DNA of 64,000 bases from the NCBI RefSeq assembly GCF_000367925.1, contig NZ_KB849175.1, positions 87,395 to 151,394 of the forward strand, written 5' to 3'. Source of the stretch: Acinetobacter bohemicus ANC 3994 (GTDB lineage Bacteria; Pseudomonadota; Gammaproteobacteria; Pseudomonadales; Moraxellaceae). This document shows positions 53,390 to 62,195 of the stretch, piece by piece. How positions within the stretch are numbered: position 1 is the first letter of the stretch; each line of letters begins with the position of its first letter. Position numbers and translations under genes: made by a program. Under the pieces are notes generated by a model, which was not told the DNA's origin, searched no databases, and saw only the letters and a list, made by a program, of their open reading frames with translations.

Positions 53390-53893
53390 TTAATATAACT
53401 CCATAATCAAACAGGTTGAAGCAGGGTTGTATGCTGTACTATTGGTACAATCACCTTCACCAGTACCATCTGTAGCACTGGTATCTCCCCATGCAACATA
53501 GACGCAATTACGTCCATCACTATTCCCCTGACATTCAATCACATTCATGGTCATTCCTACTGACCGTGTACGAGTAGCAACTTGCGCTACATCAAAATCT
53601 GCAAGTTCAGCTGTAGTGCAATTTTCTGTAAAACAGTTTTTGGTTGAAGTCGTTTGTTCATCCGGATCTTCTATTTCTGCCATATAAGTGTCTATAACAC
53701 CGCGATTTACACGCACTCTTTCCGCTAAATCTCGTGCAATATTGATAGCTTGCACACGGTAAGTACTCTCCAAAGTCACTTCCACCGCACGATATTGCAA
53801 TGCAATAAAACCAAGCACACCGATTGCTAACACCAACATAGCAACCAACACTTCAATTAAACCAACCCCAGACTGATAATTTATTGTTTTCAT
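53390..53893 (-). CDS. pilV: Minor pilin PilV
   Basis: 167 aa. Begins with a short leader and GVGLIEVLVAMLVLAIGVLGFIALQ, the PilV helix, with Glu5 present. YRVQAINIARDLAERVRVN is a family segment. ATG 53893 overlaps the fimU stop in a TAATG junction, which decides the start. Second gene of the minor-pilin operon. Confidence 0.88.
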   Translation of the reverse strand: MKTINYQSGVGLIEVLVAMLVLAIGVLGFIALQYRAVEVTLESTYRVQAINIARDLAERVRVNRGVIDTYMAEIEDPDEQTTSTKNCFTENCTTAELADFDVAQVATRTRSVGMTMNVIECQGNSDGRNCVYVAWGDTSATDGTGEGDCTNSTAYNPASTCLIMELY

Positions 53894-54342
53894 TAACACG
53901 TCCCCTCTGTCACTTGTATTGTCCCCATCAAAGAGATGCTAATATTTTTAGATTTATTGCCGCCGCTTTTATTACAAATAATAAATGGTTTGCCGTTAAT
54001 ACCCGCTGCAAAGTTTTTAACACCCCCACTCAATAAAAAGGTGATTTCGGTGGGAGAAGCTGATTTTAATATCGTTTTATCTTGAGGTGCCCAATTCAAT
54101 TGGGTAGGCGTATCAGCAACTATAGAATTTAATTGGAGCTTAACTTCTCTACGCTCTAACACTGCTTTAGAGCGTGCGTTATTTAACTGTCCAACTAACT
54201 CCTGAGTACTTCTATTCAAATTTTGACTTAAAATCATATCCCCAAAAGAAGGCGCAGCCATCATTGCAATAATCGCCATTATTGCAACGGTCACCATCAA
54301 CTCAATTAAGGTGAACCCTTGATTTTTTTTTGTTTGCTGCAT
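53893..54342 (-). CDS. fimU: Minor pilin FimU/FimT (GspH type)
   Basis: 149 aa. Leader MQQTKKNQG then FTLIELMVTVAIMAIIAMM, and a GspH-like SQNLNRSTQELVGQLNNARSKAVLERREVKL segment (partly quoted: TQELVGQLNNARSKAV). FimT and FimU are not easily told apart; its place at the head of pilV-pilW-pilX-pilY1 favours FimU. Start ATG 54342 has GGGGAG upstream. First gene of a seven-gene operon ending at comF. Confidence 0.82.
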   Translation of the reverse strand: MQQTKKNQGFTLIELMVTVAIMAIIAMMAAPSFGDMILSQNLNRSTQELVGQLNNARSKAVLERREVKLQLNSIVADTPTQLNWAPQDKTILKSASPTEITFLLSGGVKNFAAGINGKPFIICNKSGGNKSKNISISLMGTIQVTEGTC

Positions 54343-54428
54343 ACTCCCCCCAGATAACAAAATTTTACCCTATTAAAAATAATACCTAACTTAATTACAA
54401 ACTAAACACATAAAGGATAAAAGGCATA

Positions 54429-54463
54429 AAAAAACAGATAATTGCCAAAATACAATTACCTGT
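54429..54463 (-). terminator. Terminator of ispH
   Basis: ACAGATAATTG (54434-54444) pairs with 54453-54463 (one wobble) and a T run follows on the minus strand. Confidence 0.7.
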
Positions 54464-54502
54464 CAAATTAAGAATTTAAAGAGAATGTTACCTCTTTAAC
54501 AG

Positions 54503-55453
54503 TTATGCCTGAATTACAGAGATACGTAACTCTTTCGGCAAACTAAAGGTAATATTTTCTTCACGCCCTGCAAGCTCTTCTGGGGCTTTGGCACCCCAAT
54601 CCTGTAGTCGCTGTATAACTTGTTTGATTAAAATTTCTGGGGCAGATGCTCCAGCAGTGACCCCAATTTTAGTATTCTCATTAAACCATTTTTGATCCAG
54701 TTGATCCGCATTATCGACCAAATAAGCCTGCTTGCCCATACGTTCGGCAAGTTCACGTAAGCGATTTGAATTTGATGAATTTGGCGAACCGACCACTAAA
54801 ACCACATCACATTGATTGGCTAAATCACGCACCGCATCTTGGCGGTTTTGTGTGGCATAGCAAATATCATCTTTACGTGGCCCTTGAATATGTGGAAATT
54901 TAGTCCGTAAAGCATCAATCACTTTGGCTGTATCATCAATCGACAAGGTGGTTTGCGTGACAAAAGCCACTTTTTCAGGATCTTTAACGGTTAATGCAGC
55001 AACATCTGCTTCATCTTCAACCAAATAAATTTCCCCACCATTTTTTTTATCATATTGTCCCATGGTACCTTCAACTTCTGGGTGACCTTCATGACCAATT
55101 AAAATCGCTTCCGTACCTTCACGGGCATATTTGGTCACTTCAATATGTACCTTGGTTACCAGTGGACAAGTTGCATCAAATACTTTTAACCCGCGACGTT
55201 CAGCCTCAATTTGCACAGCTTTAGATACGCCGTGTGCGCTAAAAATCACAATATTGTCATCTGGAACTTCATCCAGCTCATCAACAAAAATCGCTCCGCG
55301 CTGACGTAAATCATCCACAACAAATTTATTGTGTACCACTTCATGGCGCACATAAATGGGTGGATTAAAACACTCAAGTGCACGATTAACGATCGCAATT
55401 GCTCGGTCGACACCTGCACAAAAACCACGTGGATTGGCCAATACAATTTCCAT
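54503..55453 (-). CDS. ispH: 4-hydroxy-3-methylbut-2-enyl diphosphate reductase
   Basis: Last step of the MEP pathway, producing IPP and DMAPP. 316 aa. The three cluster cysteines lie in PRGFCAGVDRAI, DATCPLVTKVH and DDICYATQNRQ; substrate residues HEVVHNK, SAHGVS, GHEGHPEVEGTMG and GSPNSSNSNRL are present. ATG 55453 (MEIVLANPRG) is the family start. Divergent from gmk. Confidence 0.97.
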   Translation of the reverse strand: MEIVLANPRGFCAGVDRAIAIVNRALECFNPPIYVRHEVVHNKFVVDDLRQRGAIFVDELDEVPDDNIVIFSAHGVSKAVQIEAERRGLKVFDATCPLVTKVHIEVTKYAREGTEAILIGHEGHPEVEGTMGQYDKKNGGEIYLVEDEADVAALTVKDPEKVAFVTQTTLSIDDTAKVIDALRTKFPHIQGPRKDDICYATQNRQDAVRDLANQCDVVLVVGSPNSSNSNRLRELAERMGKQAYLVDNADQLDQKWFNENTKIGVTAGASAPEILIKQVIQRLQDWGAKAPEELAGREENITFSLPKELRISVIQA

Positions 55454-55587
55454 AAGACCCTCAATGTTCACTCGAATTTAAACTGAATAATTTGAAATAA
55501 ATGCAAACAAACTACGATCAGCTCTTTAGTTTGACGATAGTCTGCTCTAAAATAGAGAAGATATTTTATCATATCAGGAAAAATATC

Positions 55588-56208
55588 ATGTCGGGTCTCT
55601 TGTTTGTCGTTTCTGCTGCATCTGGAACAGGCAAAACATCTCTGGTTAAAGCCCTACTTGAGCGTGTGAACAATTTACACGTTTCTGTCTCACACACAAC
55701 TCGTGGTCAACGCCCGGGTGAACTCGACGGTGTACATTATCATTTTTCTCAAAAAGAAGATTTCCTTGCTTTAGTACAGCAAGGTGGTTTTATTGAATAT
55801 GCTGAAGTATTTGGTAACTATTACGGTACAGCTCAAGCCACGGTAAAACAACAATTGGCTAAAGGTCATGATGTGTTACTTGAAATTGATTGGCAAGGTG
55901 CAGAACAAGTTCGTAAGCTTTTCCCTGAATCTCAACAAATTTTCATTTTACCGCCCAGCCAATTTGATTTGCGTCAACGCTTGTCTAATCGGGGCACCGA
56001 CTCTGTCGAAGTGATTGAACACCGCTTAAGCTGTGCGGTTGAAGATATGCAACAATATCTTAACTTTGACTATCTGATTATTAATGATGACTTTAATAAG
56101 GCATTACACGACCTAGAATCGGTGATTATTGCCAATCGTTTGCGTTTGTCACAACAAGCCAATCGTCATCAAGAATTGATTCAACAATTAATAACTCCGA
56201 TTGAGTAG
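55588..56208 (+). CDS. gmk: Guanylate kinase
   Basis: Phosphorylates GMP to GDP. 206 aa. P-loop VSAASGTGKTSLV, GMP-binding SVSHTTRGQRPGELDGVHYHF (in part), EYAEVFGNYYGT, and LLEIDWQGA. ATG 55588 has AGGA upstream; the frame opening at 55501 adds unrelated residues. First of the gmk-rpoZ-spoT group. Confidence 0.97.
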   Translation: MSGLLFVVSAASGTGKTSLVKALLERVNNLHVSVSHTTRGQRPGELDGVHYHFSQKEDFLALVQQGGFIEYAEVFGNYYGTAQATVKQQLAKGHDVLLEIDWQGAEQVRKLFPESQQIFILPPSQFDLRQRLSNRGTDSVEVIEHRLSCAVEDMQQYLNFDYLIINDDFNKALHDLESVIIANRLRLSQQANRHQELIQQLITPIE

Positions 56209-56287
56209 TGATTAAAACTTGAGTCTACAGGCAAAGCCTTTTATACTGCTCAGTCTGTTCAAATTTAATATTCAAACGAGAATTCTT

Positions 56288-56569
56288 ATGGCACGCGTAA
56301 CCGTTGAAGATTGTTTAGACCATGTAGACAACCGCTTTGAGCTTGTACTAGTGGCAAGCAAGCGCGCGCGTCAATTGGCACGTCAAGGTATCGAACCAAC
56401 TGTAGAGTGGGATAACGACAAACCGACTGTAGTGGCTTTACGTGAAATTGCTGCTGGTCATGTGTCGAAAGATATTTTGAAACAACGTGATCAAGACTAT
56501 CAAACCTCAAGTCTTGACCTTGCACTTTCTGCAAACAACCTGAATTTAGATGGCTTTTCTTTCCAATAA
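56288..56569 (+). CDS. rpoZ: RNA polymerase omega subunit
   Basis: 93 aa. MARVTVEDCLDHVDNRFELV and KRARQLARQG...NDKPTVVALREIA are diagnostic. Helps assemble RNA polymerase and forms part of a ppGpp site in proteobacteria; spoT follows. Start ATG 56288. A strong terminator lies between it and spoT. Confidence 0.97.
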   Translation: MARVTVEDCLDHVDNRFELVLVASKRARQLARQGIEPTVEWDNDKPTVVALREIAAGHVSKDILKQRDQDYQTSSLDLALSANNLNLDGFSFQ

Positions 56570-56583
56570 GAAAAAAAATCTTG

Positions 56584-56612
56584 AAAAAGCCTAGTTTTTA
56601 ACTAGGCTTTTT
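56584..56612 (+). terminator. Terminator of rpoZ
   Basis: 13-pair perfect stem 56584-56596 with 56600-56612 and T run; spoT therefore probably has its own promoter in 56613-56789. Confidence 0.88.
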
Positions 56613-56789
56613 TATTGGATAACTTTTATATTTGCTCAATAACCGTTATAACATAAGTATAAAGGTACGTTATTTCAGAGGTATCTTTTTGCTTTTTTTT
56701 GAATGAAAAATTTGACAAGTCATGCAATATGTTTTTCATTAAAGGTCTAGCGATTTAAATTGTAGAAACTTAAGTAGTAAAGGTGTTAT

Positions 56790-58895
56790 ATGCCAGGCCC
56801 ACAGGTCAGCCAAGCCAGACAACAGCTCAAAATCATTATCGACGCTTACCTAGATGCAAGCGATGTCGAGCGCGTGCTTGCGGCCTGCGATTATGCAGAT
56901 CTTGCACATGATGGCGTGACGCGTAAGAGTGGTGAACCTTATATTTTACACCCGATTGCAGTCAGTAGCATTCTTTCGCATATGCGCTTAGATGCCGAAA
57001 CTCTCATGGCCGCACTGTTACATGATGTGATTGAAGACACTGAATTCAATAAAGATGACATTGCGGAAAAATTTGGCCGCACAGTGGCCGAATTGGTCGA
57101 TGGTGTGACCAAACTCAGCCATTCCAGCGATAAAGAATACAATAAGGCCGCCTCGTTCCGTAAAATTCTGCAAGCAACGCTACAAGACCCTCGTGTCATT
57201 ATTATTAAACTTGCAGACCGTTATCACAACATGACCACTTTGGGCTCATTACGCCCAGATAAACGCATGCGTATCGCACAAGAAACTTCGGATATTTTTG
57301 TTCCGATGGCACGTATCGTCGGCATGAACGAAATGGCGGATAACTTAGAACATCTGTGCTATCAAAATCTTGATTTAGATATGTTTAATAATGTGCAAGA
57401 AGCATTATTACAAACCAAACCCAAACGCTGTGAATATCAAAGTCTTTGGGAAAAAAATCTGACTGAATTACTACAACAACATCAAATTTCTGGACGGATT
57501 AAAAAGAAAAATAACAATATTGAATTACTGCGTCACTTTGTCAAAAATGATATTGATCTACAAGAACTTACCCATAGTCATGCGTTTGAAATTATTTTAC
57601 AGAGCATTGCTGACTGTGACCGTTTAGCAGAAATTTTGCGTGAAAATTTCCAAATTTTACATTATGAAGATCATATTCGTCGTCCACTCCCCGGCGGCAA
57701 TCAATCGCTGATGATGCGCTTAAAAGGGGAAAAAACCACCTTATCACTGACTATTCAAACTGAGCTAATGCGTAAAGCAGCCCGTTTTGGTGTGATTCTC
57801 GGTGAAAATGCTCCCCAAGCTTGTCGTTCAGCCATTCAAGCCTCGATGCAAAATCTCAATGTCCTGATTGATGGCGCTTGCGCAAAGACCACCTTTAGCG
57901 ACCTGTTAGATTATTTACATCAAGAAAAAATTTGGGTCTATACCCCACATGGCCATTTACACGAACTGCCGCAAGGCGCAACCGTCGTCGATTTTGCTTA
58001 TTCAGCCAGTCTATTTTTAGGCAACCATGCTGTAGGCGCAAAAATAAATGGTGAAATCAAGCCGCTTTCTACACCATTGGTGAGTGGTCAAGTAATTGAA
58101 ATTATTACTGATGTTTTAGCAACCCCCAATCCAGATTGGCTCAGCTTTATTAACACCCAAAAAGCACGACGTGCGATTCAAAATATTTTGCGCGATCAAG
58201 ATATTGAAGAGCAACAATTGGTCGGCCAACAGGCCTTAAACCGCGCCCTTAAACTCTTTAATCGTTCAATCACAGATTTAACCGATGCCGATTGGTTGGA
58301 TATCCTGCAATGGCGGCATATTGAATCTCAAGAACAACTCTTTGAACAAATTGCCGTGGGTGATTTACTGCCTCAATTGGTTGCAAATCATCTATTTGCA
58401 CAAGGTCAAAACATCGATCCTCAAGCTTCCACGCGCCTGATTCAAGGCACGGAAGGCGTTGATGTCAAATATGCCCATTGCTGCAACCCTGTACTCGGCG
58501 ACCCGATTCAAGGACATTTATCCCGCCGTGGCTTAATTGTACATCGTGCACGTTGTCATAATCTTTTGCACGAACAACATTTGCATCCAGAAAATATCAT
58601 GCCTTTACATTGGACGTCAGATGATGCGAATGACATTAGTTTTACAGCTTACCTAAGTGTTGATATGGTCATGAATGATGAACAAATCTCTGACCTGATC
58701 TATCAATGCCGTAAAGAAAAAACTGGTGTAGAAATGGTACACAGCCATGAAGGCAAAACTTACGTCAACATTGTGGTACACAATCGTAAGCAAATTGCAC
58801 AAATCATTCGTGATTTACGCATGCATTTTGGCTTTCCGCGCATTACCCGCTTAGCTCAACCGATTAATATTTCAGAAGCATCAAAAGCAAGTTAA
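56790..58895 (+). CDS. spoT: SpoT, (p)ppGpp hydrolase with degenerate synthetase domain
   Basis: 701 aa RelA/SpoT homologue. The hydrolase HD site is intact: His54 (HPIAVSS), His78-Asp79 and Glu82-Asp83 (HDVIEDTEF), and LADRYHNMTTLGSL. The region where the synthetase should be (about 230-340) lacks its ATP and GDP motifs; the strand usually reading like EIQIRT is LSLTIQTELM here and the RDYI-type loop is absent. TGS (VYTPHGHLHELPQGATVVDFAY), zinc-finger helical (VKYAHCCNPVLGD) and ACT domains follow. A. baumannii SpoT is known to be a monofunctional hydrolase of this kind. Confidence 0.93.
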   Translation: MPGPQVSQARQQLKIIIDAYLDASDVERVLAACDYADLAHDGVTRKSGEPYILHPIAVSSILSHMRLDAETLMAALLHDVIEDTEFNKDDIAEKFGRTVAELVDGVTKLSHSSDKEYNKAASFRKILQATLQDPRVIIIKLADRYHNMTTLGSLRPDKRMRIAQETSDIFVPMARIVGMNEMADNLEHLCYQNLDLDMFNNVQEALLQTKPKRCEYQSLWEKNLTELLQQHQISGRIKKKNNNIELLRHFVKNDIDLQELTHSHAFEIILQSIADCDRLAEILRENFQILHYEDHIRRPLPGGNQSLMMRLKGEKTTLSLTIQTELMRKAARFGVILGENAPQACRSAIQASMQNLNVLIDGACAKTTFSDLLDYLHQEKIWVYTPHGHLHELPQGATVVDFAYSASLFLGNHAVGAKINGEIKPLSTPLVSGQVIEIITDVLATPNPDWLSFINTQKARRAIQNILRDQDIEEQQLVGQQALNRALKLFNRSITDLTDADWLDILQWRHIESQEQLFEQIAVGDLLPQLVANHLFAQGQNIDPQASTRLIQGTEGVDVKYAHCCNPVLGDPIQGHLSRRGLIVHRARCHNLLHEQHLHPENIMPLHWTSDDANDISFTAYLSVDMVMNDEQISDLIYQCRKEKTGVEMVHSHEGKTYVNIVVHNRKQIAQIIRDLRMHFGFPRITRLAQPINISEASKAS

Positions 58896-58964
58896 TTCAA
58901 TCATATCCCCCTTTAATCCATGGATATGCGCTATGATGTTTGCAGACAATATAAGGAGAAATCA

Positions 58965-59348
58965 ATGTCCCGCCAAGTCATTCATACTGAAAATGCACCT
59001 GCAGCAATTGGTACCTATTCTCAAGCAATTTTAGTGGGAAATACGCTGTACCTTTCAGGTCAAATTGGTTTAGACCCTTACAGTATGGAATTGGTTGAAG
59101 GTATTGAGGCACAAATTCGTCGCGTATTTGATAATTTAAAAGCAGTCTGTGAAGCAGCAGGTGGTTCGCTGGCAGACATCGCTAAACTGAACATTTTCAT
59201 GACTGATCTTTCGCACTTCCAGCTGGTGAATCAGATTATGGGTGAATACTTTGCACAGCCTTACCCTGCACGTGCAGCATTAGGCGTGGCAAGCTTACCT
59301 AAAGGTGCTTTAGTCGAAATGGATGGCATTGTCATTATTAACAATTAA
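58965..59348 (+). CDS. ridA: Enamine/imine deaminase RidA
   Basis: 127 aa. Hydrolyses reactive 2-aminoacrylate and related imines. Motifs APAAIGTYSQAI, LYLSGQIGLDP, AAGGSLADIAKLNIFMTDL and YPARAALGVASLPKGALVEMD (last in part) with the catalytic arginine. ATG 58965 follows AAGGAGAA. It lies 69 bases after spoT and is the downstream gene in a common spoT-ridA pair. Confidence 0.96.
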   Translation: MSRQVIHTENAPAAIGTYSQAILVGNTLYLSGQIGLDPYSMELVEGIEAQIRRVFDNLKAVCEAAGGSLADIAKLNIFMTDLSHFQLVNQIMGEYFAQPYPARAALGVASLPKGALVEMDGIVIINN

Positions 59349-59374
59349 AAATCATATAGTTAAATATTTTTATC

Positions 59375-59406
59375 AAACACCACCAATAAAGTGGTGTTTT
59401 TTTATT
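59375..59406 (+). terminator. Terminator of ridA
   Basis: AAACACCAC (59375-59383) pairs with GTGGTGTTT (59391-59399), then T. Confidence 0.82.
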
Positions 59407-59457
59407 CAAAAATCCAATTAAAATGAATAACATTTCAAATGAAATACATTGACAAAC

Positions 59458-59479
59458 GATAACAATTATCAATAATATC
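59458..59479. promoter_or_regulatory. Fur box-like site upstream of bfd
   Basis: GATAACAATTATCAATAATATC resembles the Fur consensus (repeats of GATAAT). It contains the dyad GATAA-CAA-TTATC and lies 35 bases before bfd, consistent with iron repression. Confidence 0.6.
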
Positions 59480-59513
59480 ACTTATCCCATTTCACTCTTA
59501 TGGTTAGCCTCAA

Positions 59514-59708
59514 ATGTACGTTTGTTTATGTCGTGGTATTACCGATCAAGATATTAAAGATGCCGTAGCAAATGGTGCTGAAAGCTATCGTGAAATTCGT
59601 GATTTACTTGATCTAGGAACATGTTGTGGTCGATGCGCGCCAGAAGCTCGCGCGATCATTAGTGATGAACTCTCAGATCTGGCTGCTCGTCTGTCTTATG
59701 CCGCTTAA
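59514..59708 (+). CDS. bfd: Bacterioferritin-associated ferredoxin
   Basis: 64 aa [2Fe-2S] protein that donates electrons to bacterioferritin to release iron. Cluster ligands MYVCLCRG (Cys4, Cys6) and GTCCGRCAPEAR (CCxxC). Fur-like site upstream, and the bacterioferritin gene next on the same strand, so iron starvation should raise Bfd. A terminator separates the two. Confidence 0.95.
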   Translation: MYVCLCRGITDQDIKDAVANGAESYREIRDLLDLGTCCGRCAPEARAIISDELSDLAARLSYAA

Positions 59709-59759
59709 AATTCTATTCTTATAATCATACCGTTTTGATGATCGAAAGATCACTCCTCC

Positions 59760-59787
59760 CCCGCTTATGACTCTAAGCGGGTTTTTT
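59760..59787 (+). terminator. Terminator of bfd
   Basis: CCCGCTTA (59760-59767) pairs with TAAGCGGG (59774-59781), then six T. Confidence 0.85.
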
Positions 59788-59957
59788 ATGCTTTTCTCAT
59801 GCTAAATGAACGCTTTAATTGCTCTTGATTGCGATTTTCATTTGCCGTTCTATAAATTACTCGCCATTATTTCTGTTCTTGTTTAAAATAATTGCAATAA
59901 TAATTTTTGATTGCCTGACAAATGGTTAAGGCAGAAATTGTTGATGGAGTATTTCCC

Positions 59958-60422
59958 ATGAAAGGCAATCGCGATGTGATTAATCAGTTAAATCAGGTGC
60001 TGTTCCACCATTTAACGGCTATTAACCAATATTTTCTCCATTCACGTATGTTTAATGACTGGGGAATTGAACAATTGGGTTCTGCGGAATACAAAGAATC
60101 GATTCAGCAAATGAAACATGCAGATAAAATTATTGAGCGTATTTTATTTTTAGAAGGTTTACCGAATTTACAACATTTAGGTAAGTTGTATATTGGCCAA
60201 CACACCATTGAAGTGCTCAATTGTGATGTGCGTAAGGTCAAAGAAAATATTGAAACATTACAAAAAACCGTCAGCCTAGCGGAACAAGAACTTGATTATG
60301 TCACCCGTGACCTTGTGCAAGAAATTTTAGAAAAAGAAGAAGCTTACTGGGACTGGACCACAACTCAACTCGATTTAGCTGAAAAAGTGGGCATCGAAAA
60401 TTATATTCAAAGCCAAATTTAA
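59958..60422 (+). CDS. bfr: Bacterioferritin subunit lacking ferroxidase ligands
   Basis: 154 aa four-helix subunit, 24-mer iron store by homology. In E. coli numbering the heme ligand Met52 and iron ligand His54 (QQMKHAD) and Glu127 are kept, but Glu18 is His, Glu51 is Gln, Glu94 is Val and His130 is Tyr, so the dinuclear iron centre cannot form as usual. Such subunits occur in other species together with a ferroxidase-active partner; no second bfr is in the window. It may bind heme and assemble as mixed shells. Start ATG 59958 with GATGGAG upstream. The upstream region has only a poor Fur-like match. Confidence 0.93.
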   Translation: MKGNRDVINQLNQVLFHHLTAINQYFLHSRMFNDWGIEQLGSAEYKESIQQMKHADKIIERILFLEGLPNLQHLGKLYIGQHTIEVLNCDVRKVKENIETLQKTVSLAEQELDYVTRDLVQEILEKEEAYWDWTTTQLDLAEKVGIENYIQSQI

Positions 60423-60427
60423 TCCAA

Positions 60428-60457
60428 AAAATAGCCAGTCAATTGACTGGCTATTTT
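60428..60457. terminator. Bidirectional terminator between bfr and tfpO
   Basis: A 30-base perfect palindrome with core GCCAGTCAATTGACTGGC and flanking A/T runs. Serves both convergent genes. Its core resembles the end hairpin of the repeat elements at 20529 and 26080. Confidence 0.85.
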
Positions 60458-60469
60458 ACATTTGCTGTT

Positions 60470-62107
60470 CTACTTTTTAGAAATGGGTTGGGCTAATGAT
60501 GCATAATCCAGATCCATTTTTCCTAATTTTTTAAGTAGCCACAGCTGATGTCTGGCTTCTTTTTCATGACCATTAAAAGCCAGTGCTTTGGCATATTTAA
60601 TCAAATCATATTTGGTCGGATAGTTTAAAACCATTTCCCGAATTTCGTTCAATTCCTGCTGATTAAGCTTGGTATAGGGACTCATACGAATCCATGCAAT
60701 TCGTCGATCAAATTCTTCAAGCAAATAAATGGGCTTTTGATTGGTTATTTTTTCAGGTGTTTTTTCATAACGTATCGATTGATTCAGTTTTGCAGCAGCA
60801 ACCGAATAATCTCGAATAATCAATCCCAATAACAACAGTGACACAACATAAACCACACGCATATAATTGGGTGAAAGCGTAATGGTCTTGATATTGAGTT
60901 GTTGTGATTGCACTAGCCCCAGAATAAAGCCAACAGGAAGCAAGAAATAAGCATAATATTGCGGGAATTCGAGCATGGCATGAACCAGCACCGCCCCAAT
61001 CATCAATATACCAATTACGGACTCCACTGAATTAACATGCTTATTCAGCTGATAGCCCCAATAACCAAAGTAGGCCAAAAATGGAATGCCGATCAGTAAG
61101 CCATTCCACAACACAAAATCAAGAATGAAATTATGGGCGCTACGTATCCAGACGGGTCCCTGAAAATGATCACTGACCAGAGTATAAGCCACACTGGTTT
61201 GATTCCAACCATAGCCCCACCAAGGGCGATCTAAAATGGCATGCAGCATTTGTTCCCAAATGGCTAAGCGAGACATATCCCCTGTTGCACGCTCAGCAGC
61301 CGTTTTGGTCTGAGCGATATCGACATTTGTGACCTGTCCAATCCATTGCGTAGCGATAGGTAATAGCGCAATTAAACCGATAAAGAGCGCAAGCCATGCA
61401 AGTGTGTAATACCACCTAAGTGTGATCAATCCCCTATATTGCTGATAAGCGCCGTAAACAAGGATACATAAGCACGCGACCCAAGAAGTACGAGACTGAC
61501 TAAGCGCCACAGCAAAGATCAAAATAAAGGTACAAAGACTGAGAACCCACGTTTTTATTTTCTGTTTTTCATATAAATATACGCAACCGAGTAATGACAT
61601 GATTAAAAATGTCGCCATGTTATTCGGTTGAGCAAAATTTGCGTAGGGTCGAACAGCATTTTGCATATTCACCATACCCGGAATATGAGCATCTAGAGTT
61701 AACCATTGGCAAATGGCAATGATGCCAGTCAGTGTTCCGGACAAAAATAAAAGCGTGCTAAAGCCAATAAAAATCTTTTCTCTGTCAAGTTTACTTTGGG
61801 TCAGGTTATATCCCAACACGCTGCACAGCCAAAATCCTAAAACAAAGAGTGAACAGAGTAAGGCCTTGTCAAAGAAGAAAAGTTCACCGCAGAAATATTG
61901 TAATAGAGGCACGCCAACCAAAAACAATAAAGGTAAACTGATAACAGGCAACTTAATATTATCTTTTAGATAGATGGCAGCAAGGGCAAATAAGGATAAA
62001 AAGGCAAATAACTCGCCTGTATACGTCACCCACGGGCGGTAATGAATAGGCAAAAGCCAGCTGAGGGCAATGAATACACTAGCTAAAAGCAGTAAAAAAA
62101 ATTTCAT
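60470..62107 (-). CDS. tfpO: Pilin O-oligosaccharyltransferase, TfpO/PglL type
   Basis: 545 aa with about 11-12 hydrophobic spans in residues 1-430, then a soluble helical tail. Belongs to the O-antigen ligase/Wzy_C group: AVALSQSRTSW and RSAHNFILDFVLWNGLLIG with the key His, and DRPWWGYGWNQ in the large periplasmic loop. Acinetobacter has one such enzyme next to the major pilin gene that glycosylates only pilin or ComP. Here it lies downstream of two pilin genes and tfpZ on the same strand, after a terminator. The two pilins visible do not end in serine, so an internal site as in ComP is more likely than the C-terminal-serine route. Confidence 0.85.
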   Translation of the reverse strand: MKFFLLLLASVFIALSWLLPIHYRPWVTYTGELFAFLSLFALAAIYLKDNIKLPVISLPLLFLVGVPLLQYFCGELFFFDKALLCSLFVLGFWLCSVLGYNLTQSKLDREKIFIGFSTLLFLSGTLTGIIAICQWLTLDAHIPGMVNMQNAVRPYANFAQPNNMATFLIMSLLGCVYLYEKQKIKTWVLSLCTFILIFAVALSQSRTSWVACLCILVYGAYQQYRGLITLRWYYTLAWLALFIGLIALLPIATQWIGQVTNVDIAQTKTAAERATGDMSRLAIWEQMLHAILDRPWWGYGWNQTSVAYTLVSDHFQGPVWIRSAHNFILDFVLWNGLLIGIPFLAYFGYWGYQLNKHVNSVESVIGILMIGAVLVHAMLEFPQYYAYFLLPVGFILGLVQSQQLNIKTITLSPNYMRVVYVVSLLLLGLIIRDYSVAAAKLNQSIRYEKTPEKITNQKPIYLLEEFDRRIAWIRMSPYTKLNQQELNEIREMVLNYPTKYDLIKYAKALAFNGHEKEARHQLWLLKKLGKMDLDYASLAQPISKK

Positions 62108-62144
62108 GATTAGATCAGTGAAAATAGAATGGGCATATGATAAT

Positions 62145-62176
62145 AAAAAAGCAGATTAAATGATAATCTGCTTTTC
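62145..62176 (-). terminator. Terminator of tfpZ
   Basis: Twelve-pair stem 62147-62158 with 62164-62175 between tfpZ and tfpO. Confidence 0.8.
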
Positions 62177-62195
62177 TTACATCATTCTTAATGAT

